Shown one piece after another: positions 46,252-58,529 of a stretch of 64,000 nucleotides of DNA (its first letter is position 1; the number at the start of each line of letters is the position of its first letter). This DNA comes from Chamaelirium japonicum (Eukaryota > Streptophyta > Magnoliopsida > Liliales > Melanthiaceae). The notes under the pieces are model-generated. The model searched no databases, was not told the DNA's origin, and saw nothing but the letters and a program-made list of their open reading frames with translations. The DNA lies in contig OX393557.1 in NCBI GenBank assembly GCA_947650365.1, forward strand, positions 47,895,979 through 47,959,978. The letters are read 5' to 3'. A program made the position numbers and the translations under genes.

Positions 46252-47167
46252 TGTTAATGTATAGAGATGAGTCGGGTTCTATGTGCAATCGGGTCGGGTT
46301 ACTTGTGTATTGATGTACATATATATTGGGCTTAGTCCTTCAATGAAAAGAAATTTCATTCTCTCCAAACCCTAGCCGTCATCTCCTAACATGGTATCAG
46401 ACATTGCCCATGCTGGTGGTGTTGTCAGCCAGTTCGTTCAGGCTCTTTGCTTTGTTCAATATGCAGCGGTTCTTCGGATCATCCACTATCTACGGGGCAC
46501 CATAATCTGTTCGCTGCTTTTACTTTCCACCTCTCTGCTGGTGTTGCGCGCCTACTCCAATGCAGACTGGGCAGAAGATGTTGCTACTCGTCGCTCTACC
46601 ACTGACTACTGTGTGTTCCTTGGTGACTCTCTCATTTCTTGGCGCAGCAAGAAATAGGAGTCTGTTGCTCGCTCTATCACCGAAGCCGAATACCGGACTA
46701 TGGCTTCCTCCACCGCAGAGATTGTCTGGCTTCGTCGCCTACTCCTTAACCTGGGAGTTGTGATATCCAGGCCCACACCTCTCTTCTGTGACAACCGGAG
46801 TGCTATTCAGATCACTAGCAACTCGGTTTTCCACGAACGGACAAAGCATATCGAGGTTGACTGTCACTATGTCCGCCAAGAGTTTCTCGTCCACACCATC
46901 TCTTTGCCATTCATTCAATCGATGGAACATACTGCTGATTTTCCCACAAAGCCCCTTTACGATTGCTCGCTTTCGGCATTTTATCAGAAAACTCTCGGTA
47001 CATGATTCACCGTGAGTTTGAGAGGGAGTGTTAACGTACAGAGATGGGTCAGGTTCTATGTACAGTCGGGTCGGGTTACTTGTGTATTGATGTACATATA
47101 TATTGGGCTTAGTCTCTCAATGAAGAGAAATTATATTATTTCCAAACCCTAACCGTCATCTCCTAAC
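46252..47167 (+). mobile_element. Short Copia relic with two LTRs (same LTR family as 9692)
   Basis: LTRs at about 46258-46389 and 47030-47167 both carry GGGTCGGGTTACTTGTG, GATGTACATATATATTGGGC and CCGTCATCTCCTAACA. The primer site TGGTATCAGA follows the first LTR. The inner part shows RNase H text (YLRGTIICSLLL, ADWAEDVATRRSTTDYC, SLISWRSKK, STAEIVWLRRLL, TKHIEVDCHYVR) and a purine tract before the second LTR. The 5-bp flanks ATATA agree. The element is broken; the LTRs are close in sequence, so insertion is fairly recent. It ends up only about 120 bp upstream of the TATA box at 46128. Confidence 0.9.
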
Positions 47168-47935
47168 AATATACTTGGCTGAAAGAAGTATAACTTCCAT
47201 CATCCTATAGGATGAATCCTCCAATATATCAATGAACAAGCAAAGGGTAAAAACTAACATGATATCAAAGATTTAAGCACCGATCAGTAATGTATCTAGT
47301 CGTATAAGTAGCACGCTAGCAGTATCATATTGGGAGGTGTATCACATTTAGTACATAGTCACTTAACTAATTTGAGCTCATCGTCTTCTTTTTGGATAGA
47401 TTAATGTCATGTAATGCTAGTTTATTTTAGATTTCTTTAATATATATAAATAGTTCATTTGTTTAGGGCATGTTCAGCAAAAATAACATTTCTTTAATTT
47501 TGACTAATGAGGCAACAATGCAACATGAAAGAATCAACAAGCACACTGATACTATTAGAAAGCAATCAAAAGTAGCTAGGATTCTAAAGAAAAGAAAACA
47601 CAGATTCATGTGTATCTTAGAGTGCTAATTGCATATCATTAAACAATGTGCACACCGAGTGTCGGCACTTTACATTGACGTAGGCTGTAGGCATACCATG
47701 CCAACTAATAGATGAGCATGATACTTCAATCCCCCAAAAGAATGCTTCCCAGAATACAACTCTTGTTATACAAAACACAACCCTTGAGCTCTAATGTGCA
47801 ACTAACTCTTGTTGGTTTTCTACAATTTGCACAGTAGGCGTTCGGCTCTTTAAATGTAGTTTTTTTTTTTTTTTTTTCTGTGTCCGTGTATGCATGTAGT
47901 TATCATGGGATTACCTTGCCTAGCTCCCTTGTGAC

Positions 47936-48282
47936 TAGGGTTGCAACCAAACCAAGCCAATCTTGAGCAATTCATGAACAAGCTAGGTAAAAGCTCGTTT
48001 GAGTTTGTTCGACAATTAATTAATCAAATCCAAGCCTAGATGTATAGCCTGATACATATAGCCCATGCTTTTGACCGAAGTTGGACGTTGGGAACGAGCT
48101 TGGTAAAGAGGTTTTTCGAGTTTGTTTGAATATTACTTGAGCCGAACCCGGTGTTTAGATTTGTTAAATAAACAAGCCAAGTCAAACATAACAAATTTGG
48201 TTCAGTTCGATTATTAATTGAGTCAAGCCATGCTTGAACAACCAAGCACAGATAGATCAAAGCTTGGCTCGACCCAATCCTA
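47936..48282. mobile_element. hAT-like MITE with GAGC/AAGC-type repeats, 347 bp
   Basis: TAGGGTTGCAACC at the left and TAGGATTGGGTCGAGCC at the right (reversed) are flanked by GTGAC (47931-47935 and 48283-48287). The inside is made of AAGCCAAG, GAGCTTGG and AGCTCGTTTGAG words. The duplication is shorter than 8 bp as placed, so limits may be off by a few bases. Confidence 0.55.
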
Positions 48283-51060
48283 GTGACAAGGCAAGCCAAA
48301 TTTTTGAACAATTCACAAAAGATTTGAAAAAATAAGCCAAACCACCCAAAATGATAAATTTAGTGCAGATGTGACTAGGTGAGCACATAATCTACAAATA
48401 ATTCTTAAAGTCGTGAACTATTTGCATGCTACGTCAATTTTCTGTACTGGTTTTGTAAGCTTGATTACATATGCAAATATAGACATATATTTATATATCT
48501 TCTATATAATCTGTTTTATGTTTTATATTTGCAAACTTTTGTCAACCTTATATCAGATTTTGGAGATTTTTTTGGCCAAATTTGGAGTTTTCTCTTCACC
48601 GTTCTCCAACAACAAACTTGTCACATTGCACCCAACTCCCATGGAGCATAATCACTCCCATGTACAGGTTTTCTCAGCTTAATTACACATACAAATGTAG
48701 ACATAATTATTGAAAGATTTTTCGGAACCTATTGTTGGGGTTGAGTGTTTGAGATGGATTCTCATCCAAGGAAAGCATGGAAGCTACTAGAAAAGGTAAG
48801 TCAATAACACAACCACTTAGTGCTCACCAATTTTGCTCAAGTCTCTTTGCATGTAATAGGCCAAAGGGTGAAAACATGCAAGGCTCTATCCTAGCATGAC
48901 AACAACGGACAGATCCTTACCAAACTTTAATCATAGCTTCCTTACATCTAAACCTACCTCTCCACCAATTTTCATCCCAATATGAAAACTGAACTTTTGA
49001 AAAGATAGAAATACCCTTTGTTGTCCAAAATTTCAGCACTTTTCCGAACCAAATGTTTTTTCACCTAAAGCGAGAGCCTATATTTTTGATCGGACCCCCA
49101 GGTCCATCCTACATCAATTATATATGATTTTAATAATGCAAGGGCAAAAGGCTAATTTCATTGTCATTGTCATTCAAGTATTATCCAATTTAGATGAGGT
49201 CAACTAAGGAGAACTGTAACTAAGAAGGCTCCAAGGTAAAGAATTACTATACTTTTTCAAAAGGTTATTAAGCTAACACCAACCCTTGAAGATGGTGTTG
49301 AAAACTGACCAAGACAACTTAGTAAGAGAGGACCCTGCTATGAAACCTAAAAGGGTAGTTAGTGGTTAAGGATACCAGCTATCATGGTCACATAGTGTAA
49401 GCTCATGATAGGAACCCTATTCCCCACCTCCTTCCTCCCCCCAAAGGTTTCTCTATAGTATAAAAGACTAAAGAGTCAAGACAAAGAGTTGAGTATAAGA
49501 TCTGAAATAGGCAAGTGCATACTTATTATGGAAAATTTTATAAGCGAAAGAGCCCAAGTGAAACAAGATTCCCATATGTAAGCTCAATTCGCATTATTAA
49601 ATCCAAAGATTAAAATCTTAATTTCGGATTACACTTCGGCATGAACACTAACTGGAATATAATTTGGTTTCAAGAATCAAATAAAGGAATTATTTATGAA
49701 TCAAGCACTTTGAAGCCCAAATTGTGTTTGTATTATTCAGGCTCCAATCCTCACGAGAAATTTTATACAAATCCAACTCAAATTGAGCAAAGAAGGTAAG
49801 TTTTGGTTATTCTACGACTTTTTCTTGCACAATCATGGCCTTTCACGGAGTCAACGACACAACTGGGGCAATTAAAATTTGGAGGAGTTTTCAATGTCTC
49901 CATGCGATTAGCAAAATTTATAACAAACATACCTTGCAAGTATCATCCATCATTTTCCACAATTCGAGAAGGGTCTTTGGTAGCCTCCATCCCACATGAC
50001 CAATCCTAAAGAAAAAGAAAACACTACCAATATAAAGAAAATCAAGTAGATGGTGACTTTCATTTCCATTCACTTCTAACTTATCTGTTCTTTAGGCTAA
50101 GAAAATTAAGCAATGAAATATGTTTGAGAAAATCTAGTCCGTTGATCTCATATCCACTCACTTAAGTTTCCGTTCATATAATTTCCTCTCTAAACAGATC
50201 GGAAATCATTTCCACGGTTTGAAGGGAAATTGTTTCATTCCCACTCGCTTATGTGGATTCATTTCCACTCAAAAGAACAACCGAAAACGGATCGAAATGG
50301 ATCTCATATCCGCATAAATGAATTTATTTCCACCCAAAAGAACAAACCCTAATAATTCATGAGAATTAAAAAAAAAATCAAAGCCCCTAAAAAAAATAAT
50401 TAAGAACTACAACATCCCTAACCCATCCGGAGCACCCCCCAATTTTTTTTTTTTTTTGAAAGCACATCATTTAAAAGGGTTCTAAAAATCAAAACCCAGA
50501 TACGATATTTGAAACCACAAAAAAAAAAAATCTACGGAATTTTCACCAACCAACTTGCAAGCATCATGATATGAATCATATGATACTGATTTACAGACAA
50601 ACGTTAGCAATTCACGGCTCAGAGATCCCATTCACACACCCAATGAAAAAGGTACTGCGAACCCCAGCAATCCATACTTCATAGAAAAACTAGTATAAAA
50701 AAAAAACTCTAAAATCAGAGGCTTATTGAAAAAAAAAAAATTGATCTCGGATGTAGAAGCCATCAGTCCGAGTGAATCAATAATAAGGGTGAGTGACCAT
50801 ATCATAAACCCATCAAAGCTGGGGGGTTTTCAACTCTGAAGGTCGACATACCTGTTGCTGGGGATCTCTCAGGTTCCACTTCGTTTGGCTTCCAACAGGA
50901 CTCAGAAGGAAAAACGAATGAACAGAAAACCCCAACTCCTGTGCTCATTAAGAACATGCCCCAGACAGTAAATACCCCTGGGTTTGTCCAAAATTACATG
51001 ATACCACTGAGTGCAAGGGTTGACCAGTACCATTTTCAAACCAGTACTATAATATAAGGC
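48283..51060. other. Intergenic stretch without a supported gene
   Basis: AT-rich. Two minus-strand segments look exon-like: 50008-49929 (preceded by TTTCTTTAG, followed by GTATGT) and about 50960-50870 (followed by GTATGT). Neither has a recognisable protein match, so no gene is called. Confidence 0.4.
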
Positions 51061-51347
51061 GGAAGGTCCATATGTAGCACCCTCTGTCTTCTAGAAAGCT
51101 ACCCGAGTGTCGGCCTACGAGTAATGTTCCTCCAACATCGGCTACATCTTTATATGGGATTCAATCACGGTGGTCAGATGTTTGTCAGTCAGGTTGAGTT
51201 TGATTCACTAGTTAGATTTGGTGCATCAGACGACCCGCAAGATTGTTCTTTTCATTTTCAGTTCAATGGGTTCCATAATAAAGTCGGCCACGATCATGGG
51301 AAATGATCGTGCGATTCTCTAGTTGATTTTTCAGAATACAAGAGGGG

Positions 51348-52085
51348 ATGATTTTTCAGAATACGAAGGAAGATACATTTAACGATGAGGACACCCAAGG
51401 TTTCACATTAATAAAAAGTCTTTATGGACAAAAATATCCCTCACTGCACTTCAAATTTATGTGTCACGCAACTCCCCTAGCAATCCTAACCATTCCACCT
51501 CCCCTCCCCCATAGCCTCTCACCTCCGTTGTTCGGTGTCGCTAGGGTGGCGATGACAAGCAGCTGCAGCTCGAGCAGCCTAAACCTAGACCTAGAAATCC
51601 TAAACTTAATCGCTCATCCCCTCGTTGCTTCTCGGCGCTCCGCCGTCAATGGAGCAGTGACGACGATCAGCTGCACTTCGAGCGATCTAAACTCAATGAT
51701 CTATAAGTTAATGCCTAAACCTAGAGCTAGAAATTATAAGTCTAACCCCTCCGTCACCACCACCTCCGCTACTCGCGCACCCACCGCCACAGTAGCTCAT
51801 GGCCGCTGTTTGAGTATGTTGCCGCCGCCACCTTTATTGCTCGTACTTGCCTCCGACACCACTCCGCCACCACCACCTCTATTACTAAACCTAACCCCTC
51901 CGCGACCACCACCTCTATTACTCCCATGGCCGCCACAATGCCACCGCAGTAGCTTGTGGCCGCTGCTCGCGGTCCGTTACCGATGTCGCCGCCTCCGTTG
52001 CTCATGCCCGCCTCCGCCTTCGGCACCGTTGCTCGCGCCCGCCTTCACCGCTGCTCGAGATAGATGGAAGAAAAGAGAGGCGTGA
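51348..52085 (+). other. Open frame of 245 codons, low-complexity, probably not a gene
   Basis: The frame opens in AT-rich DNA and ends in CCACCACC/CCGCCGCC-type repeats (Pro, Ser, Leu, Arg rich), with a minus-strand frame across the same repeats. GCTCGAGCAGCCTAAACC and TCGAGCGATCTAAACTC are duplicated. No domain, signal or homologue is recognised. It may be part of a repeat that captured GC-rich exon-like DNA. Confidence 0.3.
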
Positions 52086-52369
52086 GGTGAGGGTAATTTG
52101 GGGGTTGTGAAAATTTTATGTACTATTATTTAATTAAAGTTTAATCCCATAATTTTTAGGTTAATTGTATCTTATGTTTGTCCTTTAGGCTAATCGCATC
52201 TTCTGTCAGGGACCTAACCCACATTAATCCCATTTCTTTTTCTTCCCTTTGGCTATTCTGGGCCTTCTGGCCACCCCACCGCCTATAGTGCAACTAATTA
52301 CCGAGTCGAACTCCCCCTCTTTTCATTGTAGAACTTTTAACGTTGGTGTTGGTTATGATTTTTTTGGGG

Positions 52370-53155
52370 GTTATTAGTCTAAGACCCCTCTAACTAATCC
52401 TGTAGTTTGATAAATCCCTTTAATTTATTTCGTAGTACATTAAGTCCCTCTCTCACTCATTTTTTTAAAAATGATCATTTTGCTCCTCTAAAACTATATA
52501 CCCTTTAAGAACCCGATGTACAACTTTTATTTTTATATGCATTGTACAGTAAAATCTCCAATAGGAGACTCAAAACACTATAGTTGCTACAGTAATTTCA
52601 CTATAGTAATAATATTACGGAGTATAAATTTGGTTGCTACAGTAAAATCATAGAAGATGCTACGGTGATTTCACTGTAGCAACCAAATTTATAATCCACA
52701 TACACTCAAAAAATTACTCCATAACTACTACAGTGATTTCAATGTAGCAGCAATATTCTAAAGTACAAATTTGGTTTGTTACAGTGAAATCACTGTAACA
52801 GCTACAATGATTTCACTGTAGCAACCAAATTTATACTCCATATACACCCCAATTTATACTACATTATCCGAATTGAAATCACTGTAGCTACAGAATCTGG
52901 AGTATAAATTCGGGTTAGCAGAGTATAAATTTGATTGCTATAGTGATTTCATTGTAGTAGCCGAATTTATGCTCCAGAATATTACTGTTATAGTGAAATC
53001 ACTGTAGCAACTATGGAGTATCAATTGAGGCTAGTGGAGTATAAATTCAGTTAAGACATAGGGGTAATGGTAGAGGTATTCTAGTCATTTGATTGTTGAA
53101 CGTCAATAGGGGTTTAATATATAGGTGTCTATTCAGACTGGGTCTTAACTCAAAA
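52370..53155. repeat. Palindrome cluster 2 (ACTGTAGC palindromes)
   Basis: About eight copies or near copies of TGCTACAGTGA-TT-TCACTGTAGCA lie between 52575 and 53030, separated by GAGTATAAATTTGG/CCAAATTTATACTCC words that are themselves inverted copies of each other. The outer text (TTATTAGTCTAAGACCCC at the left, GACTGGGTCTTAA at the right) may be inverted ends. Non-coding. Confidence 0.75.
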
Positions 53156-54820
53156 AAAACTACCATCAGTACTGGTGCTTAAAAGCATCTTCCATAAAAT
53201 CTTATCGCCACCTTCCTCTCATTTTTTTTCGGAATACGTCTTGATTTGATTAGGACTAGCACATAATGAACTGCCACAATGGACAAAGCCTTCCAAATAG
53301 GGGTTCGGCTCAGCTCATCTCTATTACCGGATGCCTCCATTCCCCTCTAAATATGTGTGGGCTCGGACTTCAACGATGCAGATTGAAAACTTTAATTTTC
53401 AAGGTACCACTGCATCCATACATAACCCAGTTGAAAATTGATCTACACCGTTGAATCTTGATCCCGCGCATGGGAGCAAGGAATAGAGACACCCATGAAT
53501 AGAGACGAGCCAAACCCTCCAAATAGTTGGTCCTATATCAAAAGGTTATATCTCACATCAAACTAACTAATCGATAATCTATTAGCTGCAATTTGTCCAT
53601 CCAAAATAGTCCAAATCGGAGCCATCTACTCTGAAAGTTCATGGAAGTCCAGATCTGATTCCGCACAATTATCAATTATGTGGTCCAAACCCTTGTTTTG
53701 ATCCTATTGGGTAAACCTAGTTTTAATTAGGGTTTTTTTACTAACACCCCTACTTTCTAAGAAATTAACTTTTCCCCCAATCTGTTACTTAACTATGAAG
53801 GACCGTGAAAAGTGGGGTGTAACTCAAATCTTGATAAAAAAGTGGGGGGTGTAAGTAAAGGAAAAAAAAAAAAAAACCAACTTTTAGAAAGGTCGCTTAT
53901 GGGTGAGCGACGGATTGTGGGGTAAAGTCAAATATTTAGAAAAGTGGAGGTGTAACTCAAATTTTGACATAAAGTCAGCATGTAAGTCAAAAAGAAAAAA
54001 AAAAAACCTTTTAAGTAAGTCATTCGATGTTGTCGTTGGTTTGTAACATACTAGTGCATGCCCGTGCATGTCGGCATTACAGTGGGCCGTCTTTTGGCCA
54101 CAACATACCTGTCGGCACTGCAGCGGGCCGCCTTCGACGGCAACACACCTAAACGCCTTCGATAACAAAACACTTTCGACGACAACACCGGCATTCATAG
54201 GGATACCCATTTTCTCACTCGTACCGATTGCCACGAAACGGGCGTCTTCGGCGCAACCAACTCTGCCTCCCCCTATAATCGATCAAACACAGCTATCTCT
54301 ATTCGAACGGATTTATCGAGATCAACCCGATGGTTTGGGACGGCCGAAATTTCAATAGGCGGGTTAATAACTGTTGATACAAACAACGATCACGGGATGA
54401 ACGGTCAGGTTTAGTGCAATTTCAATGGCCCGGGATTTTAAAGATTTAGTGCAATTTAAATGGGTTGGGATTTGAAACCAATGAGAGACTGTGCATTGAT
54501 TTTTGAACGAATGATTAGATCTATTCGGTTCGTTTTTGTTCAGTCAGCTTGTCCTAGTCAGCTTTTTTGTTTTGTTCTGTCTAGTCAGCACAAAACCGAC
54601 GTCCCTTGTTATATAGATATGATGACTTATTATAGGTTTAATTTATTTTTTTGTTCAGGATCATCATATCGATTCCCAATTTTTTCAAGGACTATAGTTG
54701 GATTACATGGTTGACCTTATTAGATATTGACGTTATTATATGAAATTATTATAGGAGGAAACCGTGGCGTGAAACTATCGTCTGCCTGATTATGACTAAA
54801 TAACTCGTACTTAATAAAAT
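53156..54820. other. Intergenic stretch, AT-rich, some repeat text
   Basis: 53740-54020 contains repeated GTGGGGTGTAACTCAAAT words on T- and A-runs, likely an unclassified MITE. A 96-codon frame at 54068-54358 has no recognisable domain. No gene is supported. Confidence 0.4.
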
Positions 54821-54824
54821 AAGA

Positions 54825-55500
54825 ATTTTTGTTGTGTGGGGATTTCGCGGCGGATGCTGAGTGAGGCATCTGGATCATTCTTTAATATCCATGAGGAAAA
54901 GAAAGCAGTAGGATTGTTTGTAAAAATGGCATGTGTGTAGTGAACGGGCTGTGGCTGTGTGTAAAGTATAATCGAACGGCTTTCTATTCTTCCATCAACA
55001 TTCCAGATGCCTCACTCAGCATTAGGCGTGGCAATCCTTGATCCGACCTTCCAACCCGACCCAAAGTTAGCAGGTTTGGGTTTGGCCTAAACTGGTTCAG
55101 GTCATAAACAGGGTTGACCCGTCTGACCCATTTATTAAACAGGTCGGGTTTGGGTATGTACTTATAACCCGATTGATCCGACTTGACCCGTTTACCAAAT
55201 GAGTCATGTCGACCCTATCCAACCCGATCAAACCCAACCAACCCGATCAAACCCCACCAGTTTATATGTGTTCTGTTGAGCCAACCCGATCCATTTATTA
55301 AACGGGTTAAACGGGTCGGGTTAACCCGTTTATTAAGCAGGTCAGGTTTGGGTTTAAATTTTTTACCCGCTTAATAAACGGGTCGGATTCGACTTGGGTG
55401 TTTTCCCCTTGTACGTATGTCTCAATAGGAACAGACCCCAACCATTGCCACCCCTACTCAGCATCTGCAGCGGAATCCCCATGAAATAAAATTTTTTCCA
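54825..55500. mobile_element. Foldback MITE interrupted by a hAT MITE
   Basis: GGGGATTTCGCGGCGGATGC then TGAGTGAGGCATCTGGA at the left (about 54839-54878) is matched in inverse around 55000-55022 plus 55457-55490 (TCCAGATGCCTCACTCAGCA, ATCTGCAGCGGAATCCCC). The inverse arm is split exactly by the hAT MITE at 55023-55456. The unsplit element would be about 230 bp. Confidence 0.8.
55023..55456. mobile_element. hAT-type MITE, GGGTC family, 434 bp, nested
   Basis: Ends TAGGCGTGGCAATCC and TAGGGGTGGCAATGG (right end reversed) with perfect 8-bp flanks CTCAGCAT (55015-55022 and 55457-55464). The interior is AACCCGACC/GGGTCGGGTT repeats, with many C-to-T-like differences from the copy at 36239. Confidence 0.88.
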
Positions 55501-55929
55501 TAAAAAGATGGGAACATTTACTTAGGAAACTAATGGCGTTAATACTTTGAGATATAAAAGATAGTTTAGGTACTCAGAAGATCAAGATTAACCCAGAGAG
55601 CATGGCTGGTCTTGAGCATGGGCACTGTGGGCGACCGCCCCGAGCTTCACAATTATGGAGGCCCCAATTTTTTTTTTTTTTAATCTATACTCTAGGACAT
55701 ATTAAGCACCTAGCGCCAGGGTCTGAGAATTGATTCAAAGCAGTCCCGTCCCACTTGGTTTGTAATATCTTGACATTTGATTTGTATTTGAACCCAAAAC
55801 CCAAGCAAACAGTTATAGGTTTTGCACGGGGCCCAGCGTGCAAAAAAAATCTATCTGATACCCATTAAAATTACTCATTCTCGAAATGGCAAAACGTTAG
55901 CGTCAAAAATCTGCACGGTTACAAAATTG

Positions 55930-55974
<45 letters not shown>

Positions 55975-55982
55975 CTCTCTCT
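55930..55982. repeat. CT microsatellite
   Basis: CT repeats with one interruption (TTCT). Confidence 0.95.
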
Positions 55983-56141
55983 TGGTGACTGTTATTTGTT
56001 CTTCAACCATTCAACATATGCCGTCCTCGACTCCCTGGGCCCTCTCGCCGGTGTTCTCCCTCTCCCTCTCACTGTCACACAGTGTGACAGCCCAAGGGTG
56101 CCGAACGTATGGTAGCCCATAGCCACAGGCGACAACCTCTG

Positions 56142-56152
56142 TGTGTGTGTGT

Positions 56153-56195
<43 letters not shown>

Positions 56196-56265
56196 ATCGG
56201 TGAGTAATGGCAGCTCACGGTTGGTAGCTCTGCAGGCGCCACCCCCCCCGCCCCCCCCCCCCCCC
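56142..56265. repeat. GT microsatellite and nearby C-run
   Basis: GT repeats (56142-56192, one interruption) and a C-run at about 56243-56265. Confidence 0.9.
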
Positions 56266-56755
56266 AAATCACTCATGGTCGTCAACTCTGCATCAACATG
56301 CTTCTCTCTTACTCGCTCATTATGTGTCTGTTTGTGATAGGGTCGTCTCAAATCAGACTTTGATAATTGATTCACTAATCTTTATTCACTCGAGTCCAAG
56401 ATAATTTTAGTTTTAATTTTTTTCTATAATTTTGTTGTCTAAAATTTTTAATTAGGTTAGTTTTAATTCAACAAGGTATATAAATAAATACTTTGGTTCT
56501 ATTATTTTTTTTACTTTTTATGTTTGTTTTATGTCTATTAGTATGTATAAAATGGCTCTATTTTCAATCTTCGTCCTAGGCCCCCAAAACCTCAGGACCA
56601 ACCTCGCCAAAGAGGTATATGTTATGTTTATTTATTTATTTTTTTTTGAGAATTCTATGGTACCGATTTGCCAAAGAAATAAGTTCAAAAAAGATATAAA
56701 TATACCAAATATATATAATTCAAGATTTGACTTAAGATAGATTTCATGAAGAAGC

Positions 56756-56920
56756 TAGTTCGATAAGAGCTCATTCGAGTAGGCTCGGTTATTAAACGAG
56801 CCAAGCTCAAATATACCAAAGCTCGGCTCGGCTCGGCTCAAGCTTGATCAACCAAGCTTTTAATCAAACCAAGCTCAAACATACCTCGGCTCGGCTCGGC
56901 TCGGCTCGTTTGCAGTCCTA
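56756..56920. mobile_element. hAT-like MITE fragment, GGCTCGGCTCG family
   Basis: The right end reads CGTTTGCAGTCCTA (reversed TAGGACTGCAAACG), the usual layout of small hAT ends. Inside it are GGCTCGGCTCGGCTC arrays at two places and AAGCTTGATCAACCAAGC. The left end is not seen. Confidence 0.5.
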
Positions 56921-56940
56921 ATCATAATGTAAGCTTTTGG

Positions 56941-57020
56941 CCCCGCGGGATTCGAACTGGGGACCTGAGTCCAAAGGGTGCAACTTAGTAAGTTGCTAAC
57001 GGTTGGGTCCACACGCTCTC
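56941..57020 (-). mobile_element. tRNA-like SINE head fragment
   Basis: The minus strand reads ACCCAACCGTTAGCAAC, then CAGGTCCCCAGTTCGAATCC and CGCGGGGCC, resembling tRNA box A spacing and box B (GTTCGAATCC). It is too short and lacks an acceptor stem, so it is not a tRNA gene. The body and tail of the SINE are not recognisable. Confidence 0.5.
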
Positions 57021-57250
57021 TTTATGTGCTACTAACTTCTTGTGCGGGTACGTACGTCTCGTTTCGTCACGGTATTTTTTTTTTTTTTGGGTTATTTTGA
57101 CTTTGCTCCCCAAATTTTGCCTTAAATTAGACTTTACATCCCATATTTCATTAATTAGACTTTACTCCCCACAACTAACTTTTCCGTCAGCTCACCCCGC
57201 AAAACTTTATTTCTTTTCCGTCAGCTCACCCTTTCTTTTAGATGCTGTGC

Positions 57251-57641
57251 TAGGGGTGGCAATGGGTCGGGTTCGTGTCGTGTCTAGTTTCGGGTCGTGT
57301 CCAAAACCCTTAGACTTGGACCCGACCCGTTTAACTAATCGTGTCTAGATCCTAAACCCATACCTGACGCGTTTATCACATGGGTTTATTCAGTTAACCC
57401 GATCCGACCCAATCCGACTCGACCCGGCCTAACCCGATAGACCCGCTGAAGCTATATATTACAGTATCGGATTGCGGATAGACCCGACCCGACATGACCC
57501 GTTGAATTTTAAACGGATCTATCGTGTCCAGACCCTAAACCCGGACCCGACCCGTTTATTAAACGGGTTTATCATGTCGACCCGTTTATGACCCGAACCC
57601 GTTTAGCCCTGAGCCAGACCCGCTAACTTGGTGTCAGGTCT
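57251..57641. mobile_element. hAT-type GGGTC-family fragment
   Basis: Starts TAGGGGTGGCAATGGGTCGG and continues with GTGTCGTGTCTAGTTTCGGG, as at the right end of the 1382-4551 element read in reverse. It ends AGACCCGCTAACTTGGTGTC followed by a GT-run in place of the expected inverted end. Confidence 0.75.
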
Positions 57642-57643
57642 GC

Positions 57644-57650
57644 CGTGTGT

Positions 57651-57698
<48 letters not shown>
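57644..57698. repeat. GT run followed by a G-run of about 38
   Basis: GTGTGT... then an unbroken G-run. It stands where the right inverted end of the hAT fragment and part of the host MITE arm should be. Length in the assembly is unreliable. Confidence 0.9.
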
Positions 57699-57700
<2 letters not shown>

Positions 57701-58080
57701 AAAGTCTAATTAATGAATATGGGGGTAAAGTTTAATTCAAGACAAAGTTTGGGCGGCTAAGTCAAAATAACCCCTTTTTTTTGGAAAATTTTAGGGAAAT
57801 TTTATTCATTCCCCAAAAATCTGTAATTAGCCCCCGTATCCCTATCGTTTCTCAATAGCTTACTCAACAATCCTTTAATACCAACTATACCCTTTTTTTT
57901 GTACCCCAAAGCCCCTACCCAGCGTCCTTTGTACCCCCAACCCAACCCAACCCAACCCAAGGTTTGTTTAAACTTAGCCCATGCCCAACCCGTCGGGTTG
58001 GCCGGGTTGTGCGGGGTGGGTTCAGGTTAACCCGCCCAAAGTCGAGTTGGGTTCGGGTTGGCCCGCCCAAGTTGCAGCTA

Positions 58081-58525
58081 TAGGTGGGAATGGGTCGTGT
58101 CGTGTCGGGTTCGTGTCGTGTCCAAAACCCCTAGACCCGGACCCGACCCGTTTAACTAATCGTGTCTAGATCCTAAACCCGTACCCGACTCGCTAATAAA
58201 CGGGTAGACACGATAAGACCCGGTAAGACCCGTTTACCACCCGGATCTATTCAGTTGACCCGATCTGACCCAATCCGACTCGACCCGACCTGACCCGAAA
58301 GACCCACTGATATTATATATTATAGTATCGGATTGCTGGTAGACCCAACCCGACCCAACCCGACACAACCCGACCCGTTGAATACTAAACAGGTCTTCTC
58401 GGGTCTACCGTGTCCAGAGCCTAAACCCGAACCCGACCCGTTTATTAAACGGGTCTATCGTGTCGACCCGTTTACGACCCGAACCCGTTTAGCCCTGACC
58501 CAGACCCGCTAACTTCGTGTCGGGT
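58081..58525. mobile_element. hAT-type GGGTC-family fragment
   Basis: Begins TAGGTGGGAATGGGTCG and ends CAGACCCGCTAACTTCGTGTC, the same order as the fragment at 57251. The interior is GGGTC/GACCC repeats with a central TATATTATAGTATCGGATTG. The right inverted end is not clear. Confidence 0.7.
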
Positions 58526-58529
58526 CTAA

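Larger units (their letters stand above)
57089..57773. mobile_element. Second copy of foldback MITE family GGGTTATTTTGAC, with a nested hAT fragment
   Basis: The left arm GGGTTATTTTGACTTTGC...AATTAGACTTTAC and right arm GTAAAGTCTAATTAATG...GTCAAAATAACCC match the copy at 35744-36012. Between them lie a GGGTC-family hAT fragment (57251-57641) and a GT/G-run (57644-57698). T-runs flank both ends. Confidence 0.8.

Noticed and set aside
49929-50960. Two splice-bounded minus-strand segments that might be exons of a fourth gene
   Set aside because: One frame of the first segment is open, but no protein similarity or continuing exons could be found; splice-like words occur by chance in DNA of this kind.
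51348-52085. 245-codon frame as a host gene
   Set aside because: Low-complexity second half, frames open on both strands and no motif.
56941-57020. A tRNA gene
   Set aside because: Box B-like text is present but no acceptor stem or full cloverleaf can be drawn; it fits a SINE head better.
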